Below, one piece after another: positions 20,423-29,509 of a stretch of DNA of 54,698 bases. Source of the DNA: Thiobacillus sp. (GTDB lineage Bacteria; Pseudomonadota; Gammaproteobacteria; Burkholderiales; Thiobacillaceae); NCBI GenBank assembly GCA_019459055.1, contig JAIBEI010000021.1:1-54698 (forward strand), written 5' to 3'. Below the pieces are notes generated by a model. That model was not told the DNA's origin, did no database searches, and saw only the letters and a program-made list of their open reading frames with translations. The position numbers were made by a program, and so were the translations under genes. Within the stretch, counting starts at the first letter, position 1, and each line of letters begins with the position of its first letter.

Positions 20423-21232
20423 TCAGGCAATCACGGTGCCGGAAATCCCTTCCTCCGGCTCCGGGTAGCGCATCTTCAGACCTTCCAGCGACTCGATCAA
20501 CAGGCGGGAAATCATCAGGTTGCGCGCCAGTTTGCTGTTGGCGGGAATCACGTGCCAGGGCGCATGCGCGGTGCTGGTGGCCGACATCGCAGCTTCGTAG
20601 GCATCCATGTAATCGTCCCACTGCGCACGCACGGCAAGATCGCCCGGATGGAATTTCCATTGCTTTTCCGGGTTGTCGCGGCGCTCTTCCAGGCGTTTCT
20701 TCTGCTCATCCCTGGAAATATGCAGATAGAACTTGAGGATGGTGGTGCCGGTTTCCGCCAGCATGCGTTCGAAATCGTTGATCTGGCGATAACGGCGCTT
20801 GCACTCGGCGGCGCCGATCCAGCCATTGACGCGGGTGATCAGCACATCCTCGTAGTGCGAACGGTTGAAGATGGCGATTTCACCGCTGCCCGGCACATGG
20901 TGATGCACCCGCCACAGGTAGTCGCGCCCCAGTTCGTACGGCGTCGGCGCCTTGAAGCCCGCCACCCTCACCCCCAAAGGGTCGACGCCCTGGAATACAT
21001 GGCGGATGGTGGAATCCTTGCCGGCGGTGTCCATCGCCTGCAATACGACCAGCAGCTTGTTCTTGCCCTCGGCGTACAGCAGCTCCTGCAGGGTTTCGAG
21101 CCGCGTGCGGTATTCGTCCAGCCGGGCGCGCGCATCGGCTTTGGCCTTGCCGATGATGTCGGTGTCGTCGGCGTCCCAGTCGGAAAGCCTGACCTGGGTT
21201 TTGGGCGAAATACGGGTGTCGGCAGGCTTCAT
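20423..21232 (-). CDS. ppk2: polyphosphate kinase 2 family phosphotransferase
   Basis: 269 residues, a P-loop kinase that moves phosphate between polyphosphate and nucleotides. Walker A is [16 protein letters not shown], the lid and Walker B parts include [15 protein letters not shown], and [18 protein letters not shown] and [22 protein letters not shown] follow as in the one-domain PPK2 proteins. The residues around GKDS look like the class that phosphorylates AMP and ADP (class III), but nucleotide preference cannot be fixed by eye. The ATG overlaps the stop of the lipoprotein gene as ATGA, so both are made from one transcript. Confidence 0.9.
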   Translation of the reverse strand: MKPADTRISPKTQVRLSDWDADDTDIIGKAKADARARLDEYRTRLETLQELLYAEGKNKLLVVLQAMDTAGKDSTIRHVFQGVDPLGVRVAGFKAPTPYELGRDYLWRVHHHVPGSGEIAIFNRSHYEDVLITRVNGWIGAAECKRRYRQINDFERMLAETGTTILKFYLHISRDEQKKRLEERRDNPEKQWKFHPGDLAVRAQWDDYMDAYEAAMSATSTAHAPWHVIPANSKLARNLMISRLLIESLEGLKMRYPEPEEGISGTVIA

Positions 21233-21783
21233 ATCCTCTCCTTCGGGGGAATCAGGGTCATCCAGTCGCCCAGCGCCGACTGGATCTCGCCCAGCGTGAG
21301 ATGGCGCATCAGCCCCTGGTTGCCCGGCGCCATCTGGTTCCAGGCGCAGGTCATGCTGCGAAGATCCGGCTGGGCGGCATCGCGCAGGCGGAATTCGGTG
21401 ATGAAGTAGAGGAAGGTCGGATTGCCGTCGTCCAGCACCAGACCGGTCCGGATGTAGGGCGAGGATCGCGCCACCGCGATCGGGTTCACGCTGCGCGTCA
21501 CCCGCCACACATCGAAGCGCCCCGGCTGCAGGGTCTGCGGCCCGGGCCGCACCGTGTCCAGTTCCACCACGCAGAACGGATCGTGCTCCTGCACGCTGTT
21601 GCGCGGCACGATGCGGCCGTATTGCAGGCGCACCGTGGCGGCGTCCGGCGGAATCGTCAGCGGCCGGTTCAACTGCACCATCCAGCCCGATGAATAGGCG
21701 TAGTACGGCGAGGCCGGATCCGGCGACTCAAGCCCGGCACAGCCTCCAAGCAGCAATGCCAGCCCAATTCCAATGCGTTTCAT
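21229..21783 (-). CDS. predicted lipoprotein of unknown function
   Basis: 184 residues. A short signal peptide ends in a lipobox LLGGC (MKRIGIGLALLLGGCAG), so the mature protein should be lipid-anchored at a cysteine near residue 15. AAGGAGAC lies about five bases before the ATG at 21783, which is preferred over the upstream ATG at 21798. The mature part is beta-rich, with two further cysteines (DPFCVVELD and SMTCAWNQM) that may pair. No family was recognised. It is coupled to ppk2 by an ATGA overlap, so an envelope/polyphosphate link is possible but unproven. Confidence 0.75.
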   Translation of the reverse strand: MKRIGIGLALLLGGCAGLESPDPASPYYAYSSGWMVQLNRPLTIPPDAATVRLQYGRIVPRNSVQEHDPFCVVELDTVRPGPQTLQPGRFDVWRVTRSVNPIAVARSSPYIRTGLVLDDGNPTFLYFITEFRLRDAAQPDLRSMTCAWNQMAPGNQGLMRHLTLGEIQSALGDWMTLIPPKERI

Positions 21784-21989
21784 CCCGTCTCCTTGCAAGG
21801 CGTCACGCGGGCAGTGCGACCCTCAGCGTATCGGTTCATTGTGGAATCACGGACGTCATAGCGCAAGCCGGCAACCCGCGCCAAGGCTGACGGCTTGCAC
21901 CTTTGGCGTATGACGTTCAGACTGCGCCCCTCCGCACCGGCACGTCCGGACGGTAAATTCGCCTTTATTTCGACTCATGGAGCGTCTCG

Positions 21990-22409
21990 ATGCCCACCTC
22001 ATCCAAACCCCTCACCGAAGCCGAGCTGCTGAAAATGCCGGCTGCCGCCTATATGAATGCAGCCCAGCTGGCGTTCTTTCGCAGCCGCCTCGAAGCCCTG
22101 CGCGACGAAATGCTCAGCAATGCCGCCAACACCGGTGCGGCCCTGAAGGAAAACGAGAACTTTGCCGACCCCAACGACCGCGCCTCGATGGAAGAGGAGC
22201 ACATGCTGGAGCAGCGCGTACGCGACCGTGAGCGCAAGCAGCTGAAAAAAATCAATTCCGCCCTGAAACGCATCGAAAGCGGCGAATATGGCTGGTGCGA
22301 GGAAACCGGCGATCCTATCGGCCTGCCGCGCCTGCTGGCACGTCCCACCGCCGAATACTCGATCGAGGCGCAGGAGCGCCACGAGATGATGGAAAAACTG
22401 CGCGCCTGA
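21990..22409 (+). CDS. dksA: RNA polymerase-binding transcription factor DksA
   Basis: 139 residues. DksA enters the polymerase secondary channel and works with ppGpp. The coiled-coil with the DPNDRASMEEEHMLEQRVRD tip (acidic tip residues present) and the following GEYGWCEETGDPIG are typical. Only the first of the four zinc-finger cysteines is kept: the partner positions read ETG and YSIEAQ. This cysteine-poor form is common in betaproteobacteria, so it should still fold and act. GGAG lies eight bases before the ATG. It starts a plus-strand run with the G3E GTPase and yidD. Confidence 0.94.
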   Translation: MPTSSKPLTEAELLKMPAAAYMNAAQLAFFRSRLEALRDEMLSNAANTGAALKENENFADPNDRASMEEEHMLEQRVRDRERKQLKKINSALKRIESGEYGWCEETGDPIGLPRLLARPTAEYSIEAQERHEMMEKLRA

Positions 22410-22428
22410 TATTGCGGAAGCGCCCAGG

Positions 22429-23487
22429 ATGGACGCCCTGAAGGACGCCGACGCACTTCCCGTCACCCTGCTCACCGGCTTTCTGGGCAGCGGCAAGACT
22501 ACGGTGCTGAACCACCTGGTGCGCACGCTGCCGCGCACCGCCATCCTGATGAACGAGTTCGGCGCGGTCGCGCTCGACCACCAACTGCTACAAAAAATGG
22601 AAGGTCCGCTGGCGCTGCTCTCCGGCGGCTGCGTCTGCTGCACGATTTCGGGCAGCCTGTCGCCGACCCTGAAGAACCTGTGGATGGCGCGGCAGAAGGG
22701 CGACATCCCGCCATTCGAGCGTGTCATCATCGAAACCACCGGCATCGCCGACCCGGCCCCGGTGCTCGACAACCTGCTGCACGACAACTGGGTGCGCGCG
22801 CGCTTCCGCCTCGACGGCGTGGTCACCACGGTCGACGCCCTGTTCGCCATGGGCCAGCTGGACGAGCATTTCGAGGCGGTGAAACAGGTCGCGGTGGCCG
22901 ACAAGCTGCTGCTGACCAAGACCGATCTCGCTCCCGCCGACAGCGTGGCCGCACTGCGCGAACGGCTGGCGACGCTGAACCCGGCCGCCGACATCGTGAC
23001 CGTGACGCACGGCGAACTCGATCCCACGGTGATCCAGAACCTCGGCCTGTGGAACGCCGAAACCCGTTCGCTCGAAGTGACGCGCTGGCTGAAACCGCAG
23101 CGCTACCAGACCGCCCGCGCTGGAAAGCTCGGCGGCAAGCCCCGTGCCGCATTGCACGATGCGCGCCTCCAGGCTTTTTCGGTGGTCCTCGACGCCCCGC
23201 TCGATCGCTACGGCCTGCAGTCGGCGCTTTCCATGCTCACTTCGTTCCGGGCCGAGAACCTGCTGCGCTTCAAGGCCATCGTCAACCTGCAAGACGAACC
23301 GCAGCCCACGGTGCTGCACGGCGTGCAGCACGTGCTCTATCCGGAAGTGAAGCTCGACGCCTGGCCGGACGACGACCGTCGCAGCCGCTTCGTCTTCATC
23401 GTGCGCGACCTCGACCCGGAATTCGTCGCCAAACTGCTGGCCGATTTCTCCGGTGCGGCGCAAAACCCTGCCGGGGTGTCGCCATGA
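22429..23487 (+). CDS. G3E GTPase, CobW/COG0523 metal chaperone family
   Basis: 352 residues. P-loop [15 protein letters not shown], the metal motif [21 protein letters not shown] and the guanine motif TKTD mark a COG0523 GTPase. The C-terminal half (from about 220) is the CobW C domain. These proteins insert or traffic metals such as zinc or cobalt, but the client is not shown here. It follows dksA by 19 bases. In some bacteria COG0523 genes accompany zinc-independent dksA paralogues in zinc regulation, which is suggestive given that this DksA lacks the finger. No Zur-type box was recognised. Confidence 0.9.
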   Translation: MDALKDADALPVTLLTGFLGSGKTTVLNHLVRTLPRTAILMNEFGAVALDHQLLQKMEGPLALLSGGCVCCTISGSLSPTLKNLWMARQKGDIPPFERVIIETTGIADPAPVLDNLLHDNWVRARFRLDGVVTTVDALFAMGQLDEHFEAVKQVAVADKLLLTKTDLAPADSVAALRERLATLNPAADIVTVTHGELDPTVIQNLGLWNAETRSLEVTRWLKPQRYQTARAGKLGGKPRAALHDARLQAFSVVLDAPLDRYGLQSALSMLTSFRAENLLRFKAIVNLQDEPQPTVLHGVQHVLYPEVKLDAWPDDDRRSRFVFIVRDLDPEFVAKLLADFSGAAQNPAGVSP

Positions 23488-23720
23488 ACCTCGGACAAAA
23501 ACTGCTGATCGGCGCGATCCGCGTGTACCAGCTGGCGCTCTCGCCCTGGCTCGGGCGGCAGTGCCGCTACCTGCCGACCTGCTCGGAATACGGCAAGGAG
23601 GCGATCGAAAAGCACGGCGCACTCAGGGGCGGCTGGCTCGCCGCCAAGCGCATCGGCCGCTGCCGTCCCGGCTGCAGCCACGGCTACGACCCGGTGCCGC
23701 CGGTCGAGCCGCGCAAGTAA
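23484..23720 (+). CDS. yidD: membrane protein insertion efficiency factor YidD
   Basis: 78 residues, starting in the ATGA overlap with the GTPase gene. The N-terminal amphipathic helix ([18 protein letters not shown]), the [19 protein letters not shown] block and [15 protein letters not shown] at the end are diagnostic for YidD, which aids YidC-dependent insertion at the inner membrane. yidD usually lies in the rpmH-rnpA-yidD-yidC cluster. Here it is apart from those genes and tied to a GTPase. Confidence 0.93.
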   Translation: MNLGQKLLIGAIRVYQLALSPWLGRQCRYLPTCSEYGKEAIEKHGALRGGWLAAKRIGRCRPGCSHGYDPVPPVEPRK

Positions 23721-23730
23721 AATGCCGCCC

Positions 23731-23853
23731 ATGTTGCTGCGCCGCCTGTTTCCCTGGCTGTTCGTACGGACCCTGCTGTTCGGCTAGACAACCGCGTTCG
23801 CCCTGCTCGCCGGCACGCTGCTGCGGCTTGCTGCAAGCGGGGGACAGCGCTAG
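23731..23853 (+). pseudogene. short hydrophobic ORF broken by an amber codon
   Basis: An ATG ten bases past yidD opens MLLRRLFPWLFVRTLLFG and hits TAG at 23785-23787. The same frame continues TTAFALLAGTLLRLAAS to a second TAG at 23853. Read through, it would be a 40-residue, mostly hydrophobic peptide that could span the membrane. There is no homology to cite. It may be a decayed membrane microprotein or chance. Confidence 0.25.
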
Positions 23854-23892
23854 TATTCACTATCGAACCTCTGACCAAAGCACGCATATTCC

Positions 23893-25011
23893 GTGGCCCT
23901 TCCGTTTTTCAGAAAAAGCAAGGACAAGACTCCCGGCTCCGCGCAAAAAAACGCGCCGGCGCGCCCTCACGCCATGGACGCCCCGCCCACCGAAAGCCTG
24001 TTTACCATGAACATGGGGACCAGCGGCATCGTGGTGGAGGAAACCAGCGGCTCGCCGCAGTCCTTGGTGGACGAAGCCGCCATTCTCTATGCCAGCGGCC
24101 AGGCCGACACGGTCGAGCATTTGTTGAAAGACATTCTGGACAAGGGCGATCGCCGCGCCTGGCTCATGCTGTTCGATCTATACGGCATCCAGAACCGCGA
24201 AAAGGAATTCGAGCAACTGGCGCTCGATTACGCGATGCGCTTCGAGACCTCGCCTCCCGTCTGGCAAAAAATAGGCGGCAACGGCGCGGCCAAACTCCAG
24301 CAAGCCCAGGCGACCAGCCTGGAGTTGCCCGGCCTGCTCGACAAAAAAGCGACCGCCACCCTGCGCGAGGGCGTCGCCGCCACCGCCAAGAATGCCGTGG
24401 TGCGCATCGACTTTTCGGGCATCGCGATGGTCGACGAAGCGGGGGCAGATGAATGCGCCCGAATCCTCGCCGCCGCACGCAAAGCCAAGCGCAAACTGCA
24501 GGTCAGCGGTGTCGACCGCCTGATTGCGCTGCTGCAGGATCTCAACCGCGCCACCCACAGCCGCGCGGTGCACTGGCTGCTGCTGCTGGAGCTTTACCAA
24601 ACCCTCGGGCAGGAGGAAAACTTCGAAGACCTGGCGGTGGACTACGCCGTGCGTTTTGAAGTTTCGCCGCCATCCTGGAGCGAGGTGCAGGCCGCCGAAG
24701 TGGTGCAGGCCCCGCCTGCCGAGTCCTACGACGACGCGCTGCAGCTCTCCGGTGAAATCACGCCCGCCAACGACAGCGCCCTGCAGCAGTTTGGCAGCTA
24801 TGCCGCCACCCACAACGACGTGCTGGTCGACCTGACCCAGGTCACCCGCGTCGACTACGCCAGCGTCAGCCAGTTCATCAGCGTGCTGATGCAGTGCCTG
24901 GGCAGCGGCAAGACCATCACCCTGCGCGGCCACAATGCGCTTATCCACGAACTTTTTCGCGTCATGGGCATCGATCAGCTGGTACAACTCGTCCCGCACC
25001 ACCCGGACTGA
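23893..25011 (+). CDS. STAS-domain protein of unknown role
   Basis: 372 residues from a GTG start, with ATG alternatives at 23974 and later. The N-terminus is basic (MALPFFRKSKDK) and low in complexity. Helical segments (about 60-120 and 225-260) share the phrase EFEQLALDYAMRFETSPPVW / NFEDLAVDYAVRFEVSPPSW, and each is followed by a STAS-like half. The visible layout is therefore a duplicated [helical + STAS] unit; the second STAS part includes DVLVDLTQVTRVDYASVSQFIS. STAS domains often serve as anti-sigma antagonist-like switches, but a phosphorylatable Ser/Thr is not certain. It lies upstream of hslV and is probably transcribed with it. Confidence 0.75.
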   Translation: MALPFFRKSKDKTPGSAQKNAPARPHAMDAPPTESLFTMNMGTSGIVVEETSGSPQSLVDEAAILYASGQADTVEHLLKDILDKGDRRAWLMLFDLYGIQNREKEFEQLALDYAMRFETSPPVWQKIGGNGAAKLQQAQATSLELPGLLDKKATATLREGVAATAKNAVVRIDFSGIAMVDEAGADECARILAAARKAKRKLQVSGVDRLIALLQDLNRATHSRAVHWLLLLELYQTLGQEENFEDLAVDYAVRFEVSPPSWSEVQAAEVVQAPPAESYDDALQLSGEITPANDSALQQFGSYAATHNDVLVDLTQVTRVDYASVSQFISVLMQCLGSGKTITLRGHNALIHELFRVMGIDQLVQLVPHHPD

Positions 25012-25161
25012 CGCCAAGCCCCCCGATCGCGCAGGCCGGGGCGCCTGCCCGCGGTTTTCTCCCCGGTTTTGCGCAGGGCGCGACGGCGAGCAGGCAAGAC
25101 TGGGCAGCCTTCACCTTTGCACCCTTCGCGGCCACTCCGCTTTTTCAGGACAATCCCGCTC

Positions 25162-25695
25162 ATGGAACAATATCGCGGCACCACCATTCTCTCCGTCCGC
25201 CGGGGCAATGAAGTCGCCCTCGGCGGCGACGGTCAGGTCACCCTCGGCAACATCGTCATCAAGTCCACCGCGCGCAAGGTGCGCCGGCTCTATCAGGAAA
25301 AGGTCCTGGCCGGATTCGCCGGCGGCACCGCCGACGCCTTCACCCTGTTCGAGCGCTTCGAGGCCAAGCTCGACAAGCACTCCGGGCATCTGCTGAGGAG
25401 CGCGGTCGAACTCGCCAAGGACTGGCGCACCGACCGCATGCTGCGCCGCCTCGAAGCCATGCTGGTGGTGGCCGACCGCGAGTACTCGCTCATCATCACC
25501 GGCAACGGCGACGTGCTGGAACCCGAACTCGGCATCGCCGCCATCGGCTCCGGCGGCGCCTTTGCCCAGTCCGCAGCCCGCGCGCTGCAGGAAAATACCG
25601 ACCTGTCCCCGCTTGAAATCGTCAAAAAGAGCCTCACCATTGCGGGGGACATCTGCATTTATTCGAACCAGAATCATGTGATTGAAAGTCTGTGA
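25162..25695 (+). CDS. hslV: ATP-dependent protease subunit HslV
   Basis: 177 residues. HslV is the peptidase ring of the HslUV (ClpQY) protease. The mature enzyme starts with a threonine nucleophile; [10 protein letters not shown] places it at residue 7 after a six-residue propeptide (MEQYRG). [32 protein letters not shown] and the C-terminal [11 protein letters not shown] are typical. The ATG at 25162 gives this N-terminus. hslU follows after a 72-base gap filled by an inverted repeat, where these genes usually touch. Confidence 0.97.
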   Translation: MEQYRGTTILSVRRGNEVALGGDGQVTLGNIVIKSTARKVRRLYQEKVLAGFAGGTADAFTLFERFEAKLDKHSGHLLRSAVELAKDWRTDRMLRRLEAMLVVADREYSLIITGNGDVLEPELGIAAIGSGGAFAQSAARALQENTDLSPLEIVKKSLTIAGDICIYSNQNHVIESL

Positions 25696-25762
25696 GGGGT
25701 GAGGGGTAAAGCGTGAGGAAACCGCCACCCTCCCCCTTCACCCCTAACGCCTCACCCCTCAC
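25692..25762. repeat. inverted repeat between hslV and hslU
   Basis: The left arm GTGAGGGGTGAGGGGTAAAG (then CGTGAGG, 25692-25718) faces the right arm CTTCACCCCTAACGCCTCAC (then CCCTCAC, 25736-25762). About 22 of 27 positions pair around a 17-base centre. The left arm begins one base before the hslV stop codon and the right arm ends five bases before the hslU ATG, so the hairpin would hide the hslU ribosome binding site. Confidence 0.6.
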
Positions 25763-25767
25763 TCCCA

Positions 25768-27090
25768 ATGACCCCCAAAGAAATCGTCCACGAACTCGAC
25801 AAACACATCGTCGGCCAGGCTGCCGCCAAGCGCGCGGTCGCGGTCGCCCTGCGCAACCGCTGGCGGCGCCAGCAGGTCGATGAGCCGCTGCGGCAGGAAA
25901 TCACGCCGAAGAACATCCTGATGATCGGGCCGACCGGGGTCGGCAAGACCGAGATCGCACGACGGCTGGCGCGGCTCGCCAACGCGCCCTTCATCAAGAT
26001 CGAGGCGACCAAGTTCACCGAAGTCGGCTACGTCGGACGCGATGTCGACACCATCATCCGCGACCTGATGGAAACCGCGGTCAAGCAGATGCGCGAACAA
26101 GCCACCTCCAAGGTTCAGTTTCGCGCCGAAGAAGCCGCCGAAGATCGCATCCTCGACGCGCTGCTGCCGCCGCCGCGCAACGTCGGCCTTGGCGAGTCCG
26201 AACCGCAACGCGAGGAAGGCGCGGCGCGCCAGCGATTCCGCAAGATGCTGCGCGAAGGGGAGCTCGACGACAAGGAAATCGAGATCGAGGTCGCTGCCGC
26301 CAGTCCCAGCATGGAAATCTTCACCCCGCCGGGAATGGAAGACCTGTCGCAGCAGCTGCAGGGCATGTTCCAGAATATCGGGCAAGGCCGCCGGCAGGCC
26401 CGCAAGCTGAAAGTGCGCGAGGCATTCAAGCTGCTGACCGAGGAAGAGGCCGGACAGCTGATCAGCGACGAGGACACCAAGCAGCAGGCGCTCGAAGCGG
26501 TCGAGCAGAACGGGATTGTTTTCCTCGACGAGATCGACAAGGTCGCCACCCGCAGCGACGCCCACGGCAGCGACGTCTCGCGCCAGGGCGTGCAGCGAGA
26601 CCTGCTGCCGCTGATCGAGGGCACCACCGTCTCGACCAAGTACGGCATGGTGAAGACCGATCACATCCTGTTCATCGCCAGCGGCGCGTTCCACCTGTCG
26701 AAGCCGTCCGACCTCATCCCCGAACTGCAGGGCCGCCTGCCGATCCGCGTCGAACTGCAGGCACTGAACGTGGAAGACTTCGAACGCATCCTGACCGCCA
26801 CCGACGCCTGCCTGACGCGCCAGTACGAAGCCCTGCTGGCGACCGAAGGCGTCACGCTCAAGTTCACCGACGACGGCATCCGCCGCATCGCCGAGATTGC
26901 CTTCGAGGTGAACGAGCGCACCGAAAACATCGGCGCGCGCCGCCTGCATACGGTGATGGAAAAACTGCTGGAGGATATTTCCTTCGATGCCGGCAGCGTC
27001 ACCGGCGACTACATGATCGACGCCGACGTGGTCACCGCCCGCCTGGCGGCACTGGCCGCCCGCGAAGACCTGGCGCGCTACGTCCTGTAA
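25768..27090 (+). CDS. hslU: HslUV protease ATPase subunit HslU
   Basis: 440 residues, AAA+ unfoldase that feeds substrates to HslV. Walker A is [15 protein letters not shown], Walker [12 protein letters not shown], the pore GYVGRD, sensor-2 [18 protein letters not shown], and the C-terminal tail ends RYVL, which docks into HslV. The inserted I-domain spans about residues 110-230. No ribosome binding site other than the purine-poor right arm of the inverted repeat precedes the ATG. Confidence 0.97.
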   Translation: MTPKEIVHELDKHIVGQAAAKRAVAVALRNRWRRQQVDEPLRQEITPKNILMIGPTGVGKTEIARRLARLANAPFIKIEATKFTEVGYVGRDVDTIIRDLMETAVKQMREQATSKVQFRAEEAAEDRILDALLPPPRNVGLGESEPQREEGAARQRFRKMLREGELDDKEIEIEVAAASPSMEIFTPPGMEDLSQQLQGMFQNIGQGRRQARKLKVREAFKLLTEEEAGQLISDEDTKQQALEAVEQNGIVFLDEIDKVATRSDAHGSDVSRQGVQRDLLPLIEGTTVSTKYGMVKTDHILFIASGAFHLSKPSDLIPELQGRLPIRVELQALNVEDFERILTATDACLTRQYEALLATEGVTLKFTDDGIRRIAEIAFEVNERTENIGARRLHTVMEKLLEDISFDAGSVTGDYMIDADVVTARLAALAAREDLARYVL

Positions 27091-27119
27091 TCCTTTTTCA
27101 ACACCCTGGCCCTTACTGC

Positions 27120-27653
27120 ATGAAACCCCAAACCATTCCGCCCACCGAGGCGCGCGGCACATTCCTCAGCACCATCCTGTTCGGTAGCCGCTGGTTGCAA
27201 GTGCCCTTGTATCTCGGTCTGATCGCCGCGCAGCTGGTCTATGTCTTTCACTTCATGATCGAGCTCCAGCACCTCGTCGTCGGCACCTTTACCCTCACCG
27301 AGGAAGCCATCATGCTCATTGTCTTGGGCCTGATCGACGTGGTGATGATTTCCAACCTCCTCATCATGGTCATCGTCGGCGGCTATGAAACCTTCGTCTC
27401 GCGCTTGAACCTCGAAGGCCACCCCGACGAACCCGAGTGGCTGTCGCACGTCAATGCCAACGTGCTGAAAGTCAAGCTGGCCACCGCCATCATCGGCATC
27501 TCGTCGATCCACCTGCTGAAGACCTTCATCAACGCCCCCAACCTCACCGACAAGGTGCTGCTGTGGCAGACCGTCATCCACATGACCTTTGTCTTCTCGG
27601 CCATCTCGATCGCGTACATCGACAAGCTGATGCCGCATCCGGCGAAACACTGA
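27120..27653 (+). CDS. yqhA: UPF0114/YqhA family membrane protein
   Basis: 177 residues with four membrane segments and soluble loops. FGSRWLQVPLYLGLIAAQ, EAIMLIVLGLIDVVMISNLLIMVI, GGYETFVSR and SSIHLLKTFIN are the conserved blocks of the TIGR00645 (YqhA) family, whose role is unknown. It follows hslU by 29 bases, so it may share its transcript. It converges with the DUF302 gene. Confidence 0.88.
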   Translation: MKPQTIPPTEARGTFLSTILFGSRWLQVPLYLGLIAAQLVYVFHFMIELQHLVVGTFTLTEEAIMLIVLGLIDVVMISNLLIMVIVGGYETFVSRLNLEGHPDEPEWLSHVNANVLKVKLATAIIGISSIHLLKTFINAPNLTDKVLLWQTVIHMTFVFSAISIAYIDKLMPHPAKH

Positions 27654-27664
27654 AGCAGACAGGC

Positions 27665-27685
27665 GCCGGCGGGATCCCCGCCGGC
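27665..27685. terminator. hairpin between convergent yqhA and DUF302 genes
   Basis: GCCGGCGGG-ATC-CCCGCCGGC is a perfect nine-pair stem with a three-base loop, 12 bases after the yqhA stop and 15 before the opposite stop. There is no T-tract, so it may be a 3'-end block rather than a classic intrinsic terminator. Confidence 0.5.
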
Positions 27686-27699
27686 ATTCCCGCGGCGGC

Positions 27700-28158
27700 T
27701 TACTTCTCTTCGCGCACCTCGTCCATGATTTCCACCATGTCTTTTTCCCAGCGCTCGAATAACGCTTTCAGTTCGGGATCGGGGAAGAACTCCTGCAGCA
27801 TTTGCGGATGGCTTGCCACCAGAATACTCTGATCGCCTTCCGCAAAGATCGTGATATTGAGCGGCAAAAATGGGATCAGATCCGGGTTCCTTGCCGTCGC
27901 CCGCCTGACTTCCTCGAGCTTGCCGAAATACACCACGCGATACATATCGCTCTGGAATTCGCGCCGCTGCAGGTTTTCGTTCACTTGCTGCAGGCGCGTG
28001 ACCGTATAGCCCCGCGAGGAAATGGCGGATTGCAGCAGGGTCATCGCCTCCGGAAACATCCGGTTCGCGCGCGCCATCAGCAAGTCATCCGCAGCAGCGG
28101 GCATGCACAGCAGCAAGGTCAGCCAGGCGGCGCCCGCCCACTTCAACGAATGTTTCAT
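27700..28158 (-). CDS. secreted DUF302 protein
   Basis: 152 residues. A signal peptide (MKHSLKWAGAAWLTLLLCMPAAA) is followed by a single DUF302-like domain (MYRVVYFGKLEEVRRATARN, then FLPLNITIFAEGDQSILVAS). It should be periplasmic. The function is unknown. It overlaps the stop of the cytochrome gene by ATGA, and that protein carries a similar domain at its C-terminus, so the two products probably act together. Confidence 0.8.
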   Translation of the reverse strand: MKHSLKWAGAAWLTLLLCMPAAADDLLMARANRMFPEAMTLLQSAISSRGYTVTRLQQVNENLQRREFQSDMYRVVYFGKLEEVRRATARNPDLIPFLPLNITIFAEGDQSILVASHPQMLQEFFPDPELKALFERWEKDMVEIMDEVREEK

Positions 28159-29204
28159 AGCGTTGCCTCCTCGACGATCGCGGTATAGCTCTTGGTCATT
28201 TCATCGCACAGGCGGTTCAGCTCGGAGTTATTGAACAGCCGGCTCAGCACATTGGGGTTGACCGACATCACCTGCACCTTGCCGTTCGTCTCCAGAATGG
28301 TGATGCGGCAGGGCAGGAACATGCCGACGCGCGGATCGATGGCCAGCGCCTGGTTGAGCAGGCTGATGTTGCAAAAATAGACAATGACCTGTTTCGGGTT
28401 TTCATCCGCCGGGGCGGTCAGCCCATACTCCAGCGTCTGCACCCGGCCGTAGAAGAAATTGTTGTTGCTCACCGCCCGCTTGGCGTTTTCCACGGTGGTC
28501 TCCAGATCGTAGGGGGAATCCCTGACGATCACCGGGTTTTCCACCTTCAATACCCTTGCGCTTCCTGACAGGGGCTGCTTTTCGAATTCACGCACGTAAC
28601 TGACAATGTCATCGATGTCTTTTTCCTTCAGCCCCTGCTTGAGGAACGACTTCATCGGCGTGCCTTCCCGCCCATGCATCAAGGTCGCCTTGATCATGGC
28701 GTCGGGCGCTGCGGCGAGAAAACCCGGGTTATGCAGTGCAGGCGCCATGATCGGCAGGTCCCGTGGTCGCGAGTAGGTGACGCCGGTCCCCTTTCCCCCT
28801 TCGCCGTCCGCGCCATGGCAGGCGGCGCAGTATTGTGCGAACAGCTTCTTGCCGTGCACCGGGTCGCCCTTCACGTGCTGCCCGGTATAGGTGGCGGAAG
28901 CCCCCTTGTTCCAGCTACGCACATGACGCACGATGGCCTTGATTTCGGATTCGTCCAGCTTTGAAAATGCCGGCATGACCCGACCCGGCCGGCCATGGCG
29001 TATGGTCTTGCTCAAATAGTCGTCACTGGCACCGGCCTGAAAGGAGCGTAAAGAAAGCGGTATGCCGATGCCGCCGTCACCATTCGCGCCGTGGCAGGCG
29101 GCGCAGTGGCGCCCGTATAGCTTCGCGCCGTCCGACCCGGCCATGGCAGAAGACATGCCGAGGCCGGCAAGCAGGGTCGCTGCCAATACTAGATGCGTGA
29201 GCAT
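28155..29204 (-). CDS. dihaem c-type cytochrome fused to a DUF302 domain
   Basis: 349 residues from the ATG at 29204, chosen for GGGGA seven bases upstream (ATGs at 29210 and 29216 are alternatives). Signal peptide (MLTHLVLAATLLAGLGMSSAMA), then two class I cytochrome domains, each with CAACHG and a methionine ligand (GRVMPAFS; GTPMKSFL), then a C-terminal DUF302-like domain from about residue 225 (FYGRVQTLEYGL, VIVYFCNISLLNQAL, LPCRITILETNGKVQV). It is periplasmic. Electron transfer linked to sulfur compounds is a guess from the likely host; the sequence shows only the haem and DUF302 domains. Coupled to the DUF302 gene downstream. Confidence 0.86.
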   Translation of the reverse strand: MLTHLVLAATLLAGLGMSSAMAGSDGAKLYGRHCAACHGANGDGGIGIPLSLRSFQAGASDDYLSKTIRHGRPGRVMPAFSKLDESEIKAIVRHVRSWNKGASATYTGQHVKGDPVHGKKLFAQYCAACHGADGEGGKGTGVTYSRPRDLPIMAPALHNPGFLAAAPDAMIKATLMHGREGTPMKSFLKQGLKEKDIDDIVSYVREFEKQPLSGSARVLKVENPVIVRDSPYDLETTVENAKRAVSNNNFFYGRVQTLEYGLTAPADENPKQVIVYFCNISLLNQALAIDPRVGMFLPCRITILETNGKVQVMSVNPNVLSRLFNNSELNRLCDEMTKSYTAIVEEATL

Positions 29205-29509
29205 AATCATCCCCATTCATGAGAAGCCAAATCATATCAAAATAATACATTAATATATTTTTATACGCTATGCGGCACCTGACCAGCATGCAAGGCCTGC
29301 CGGGAGCTTCCGCACCCGCCTGCGCCAGCGGCAGACCGACAAACGACCGTTCCCGATTATGCTCCATCCAATCGCCCCCCGTGACGGGCAGCCAGTCGAA
29401 GTCACGCCCCTATCATGCACTAATACCGCCATCGACATTACTTATTGGCTGGCCACCGCCCACAGGCGGAAAATCAGAAAATTGAATGACGTTTACCTGG
29501 AGACCCACC
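29205..29509. other. 305-base divergent intergenic region with an AT-rich block
   Basis: No gene was seen. Next to the cytochrome start lies an AT-rich block (about 29230-29266, with ATTAATATATTTTTATA) that stands out from the GC-rich surroundings and is a likely promoter or regulator-binding region for the minus-strand operon. The right half holds the upstream region of the large repeat protein, whose GGAG lies at 29499-29502. Confidence 0.45.
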
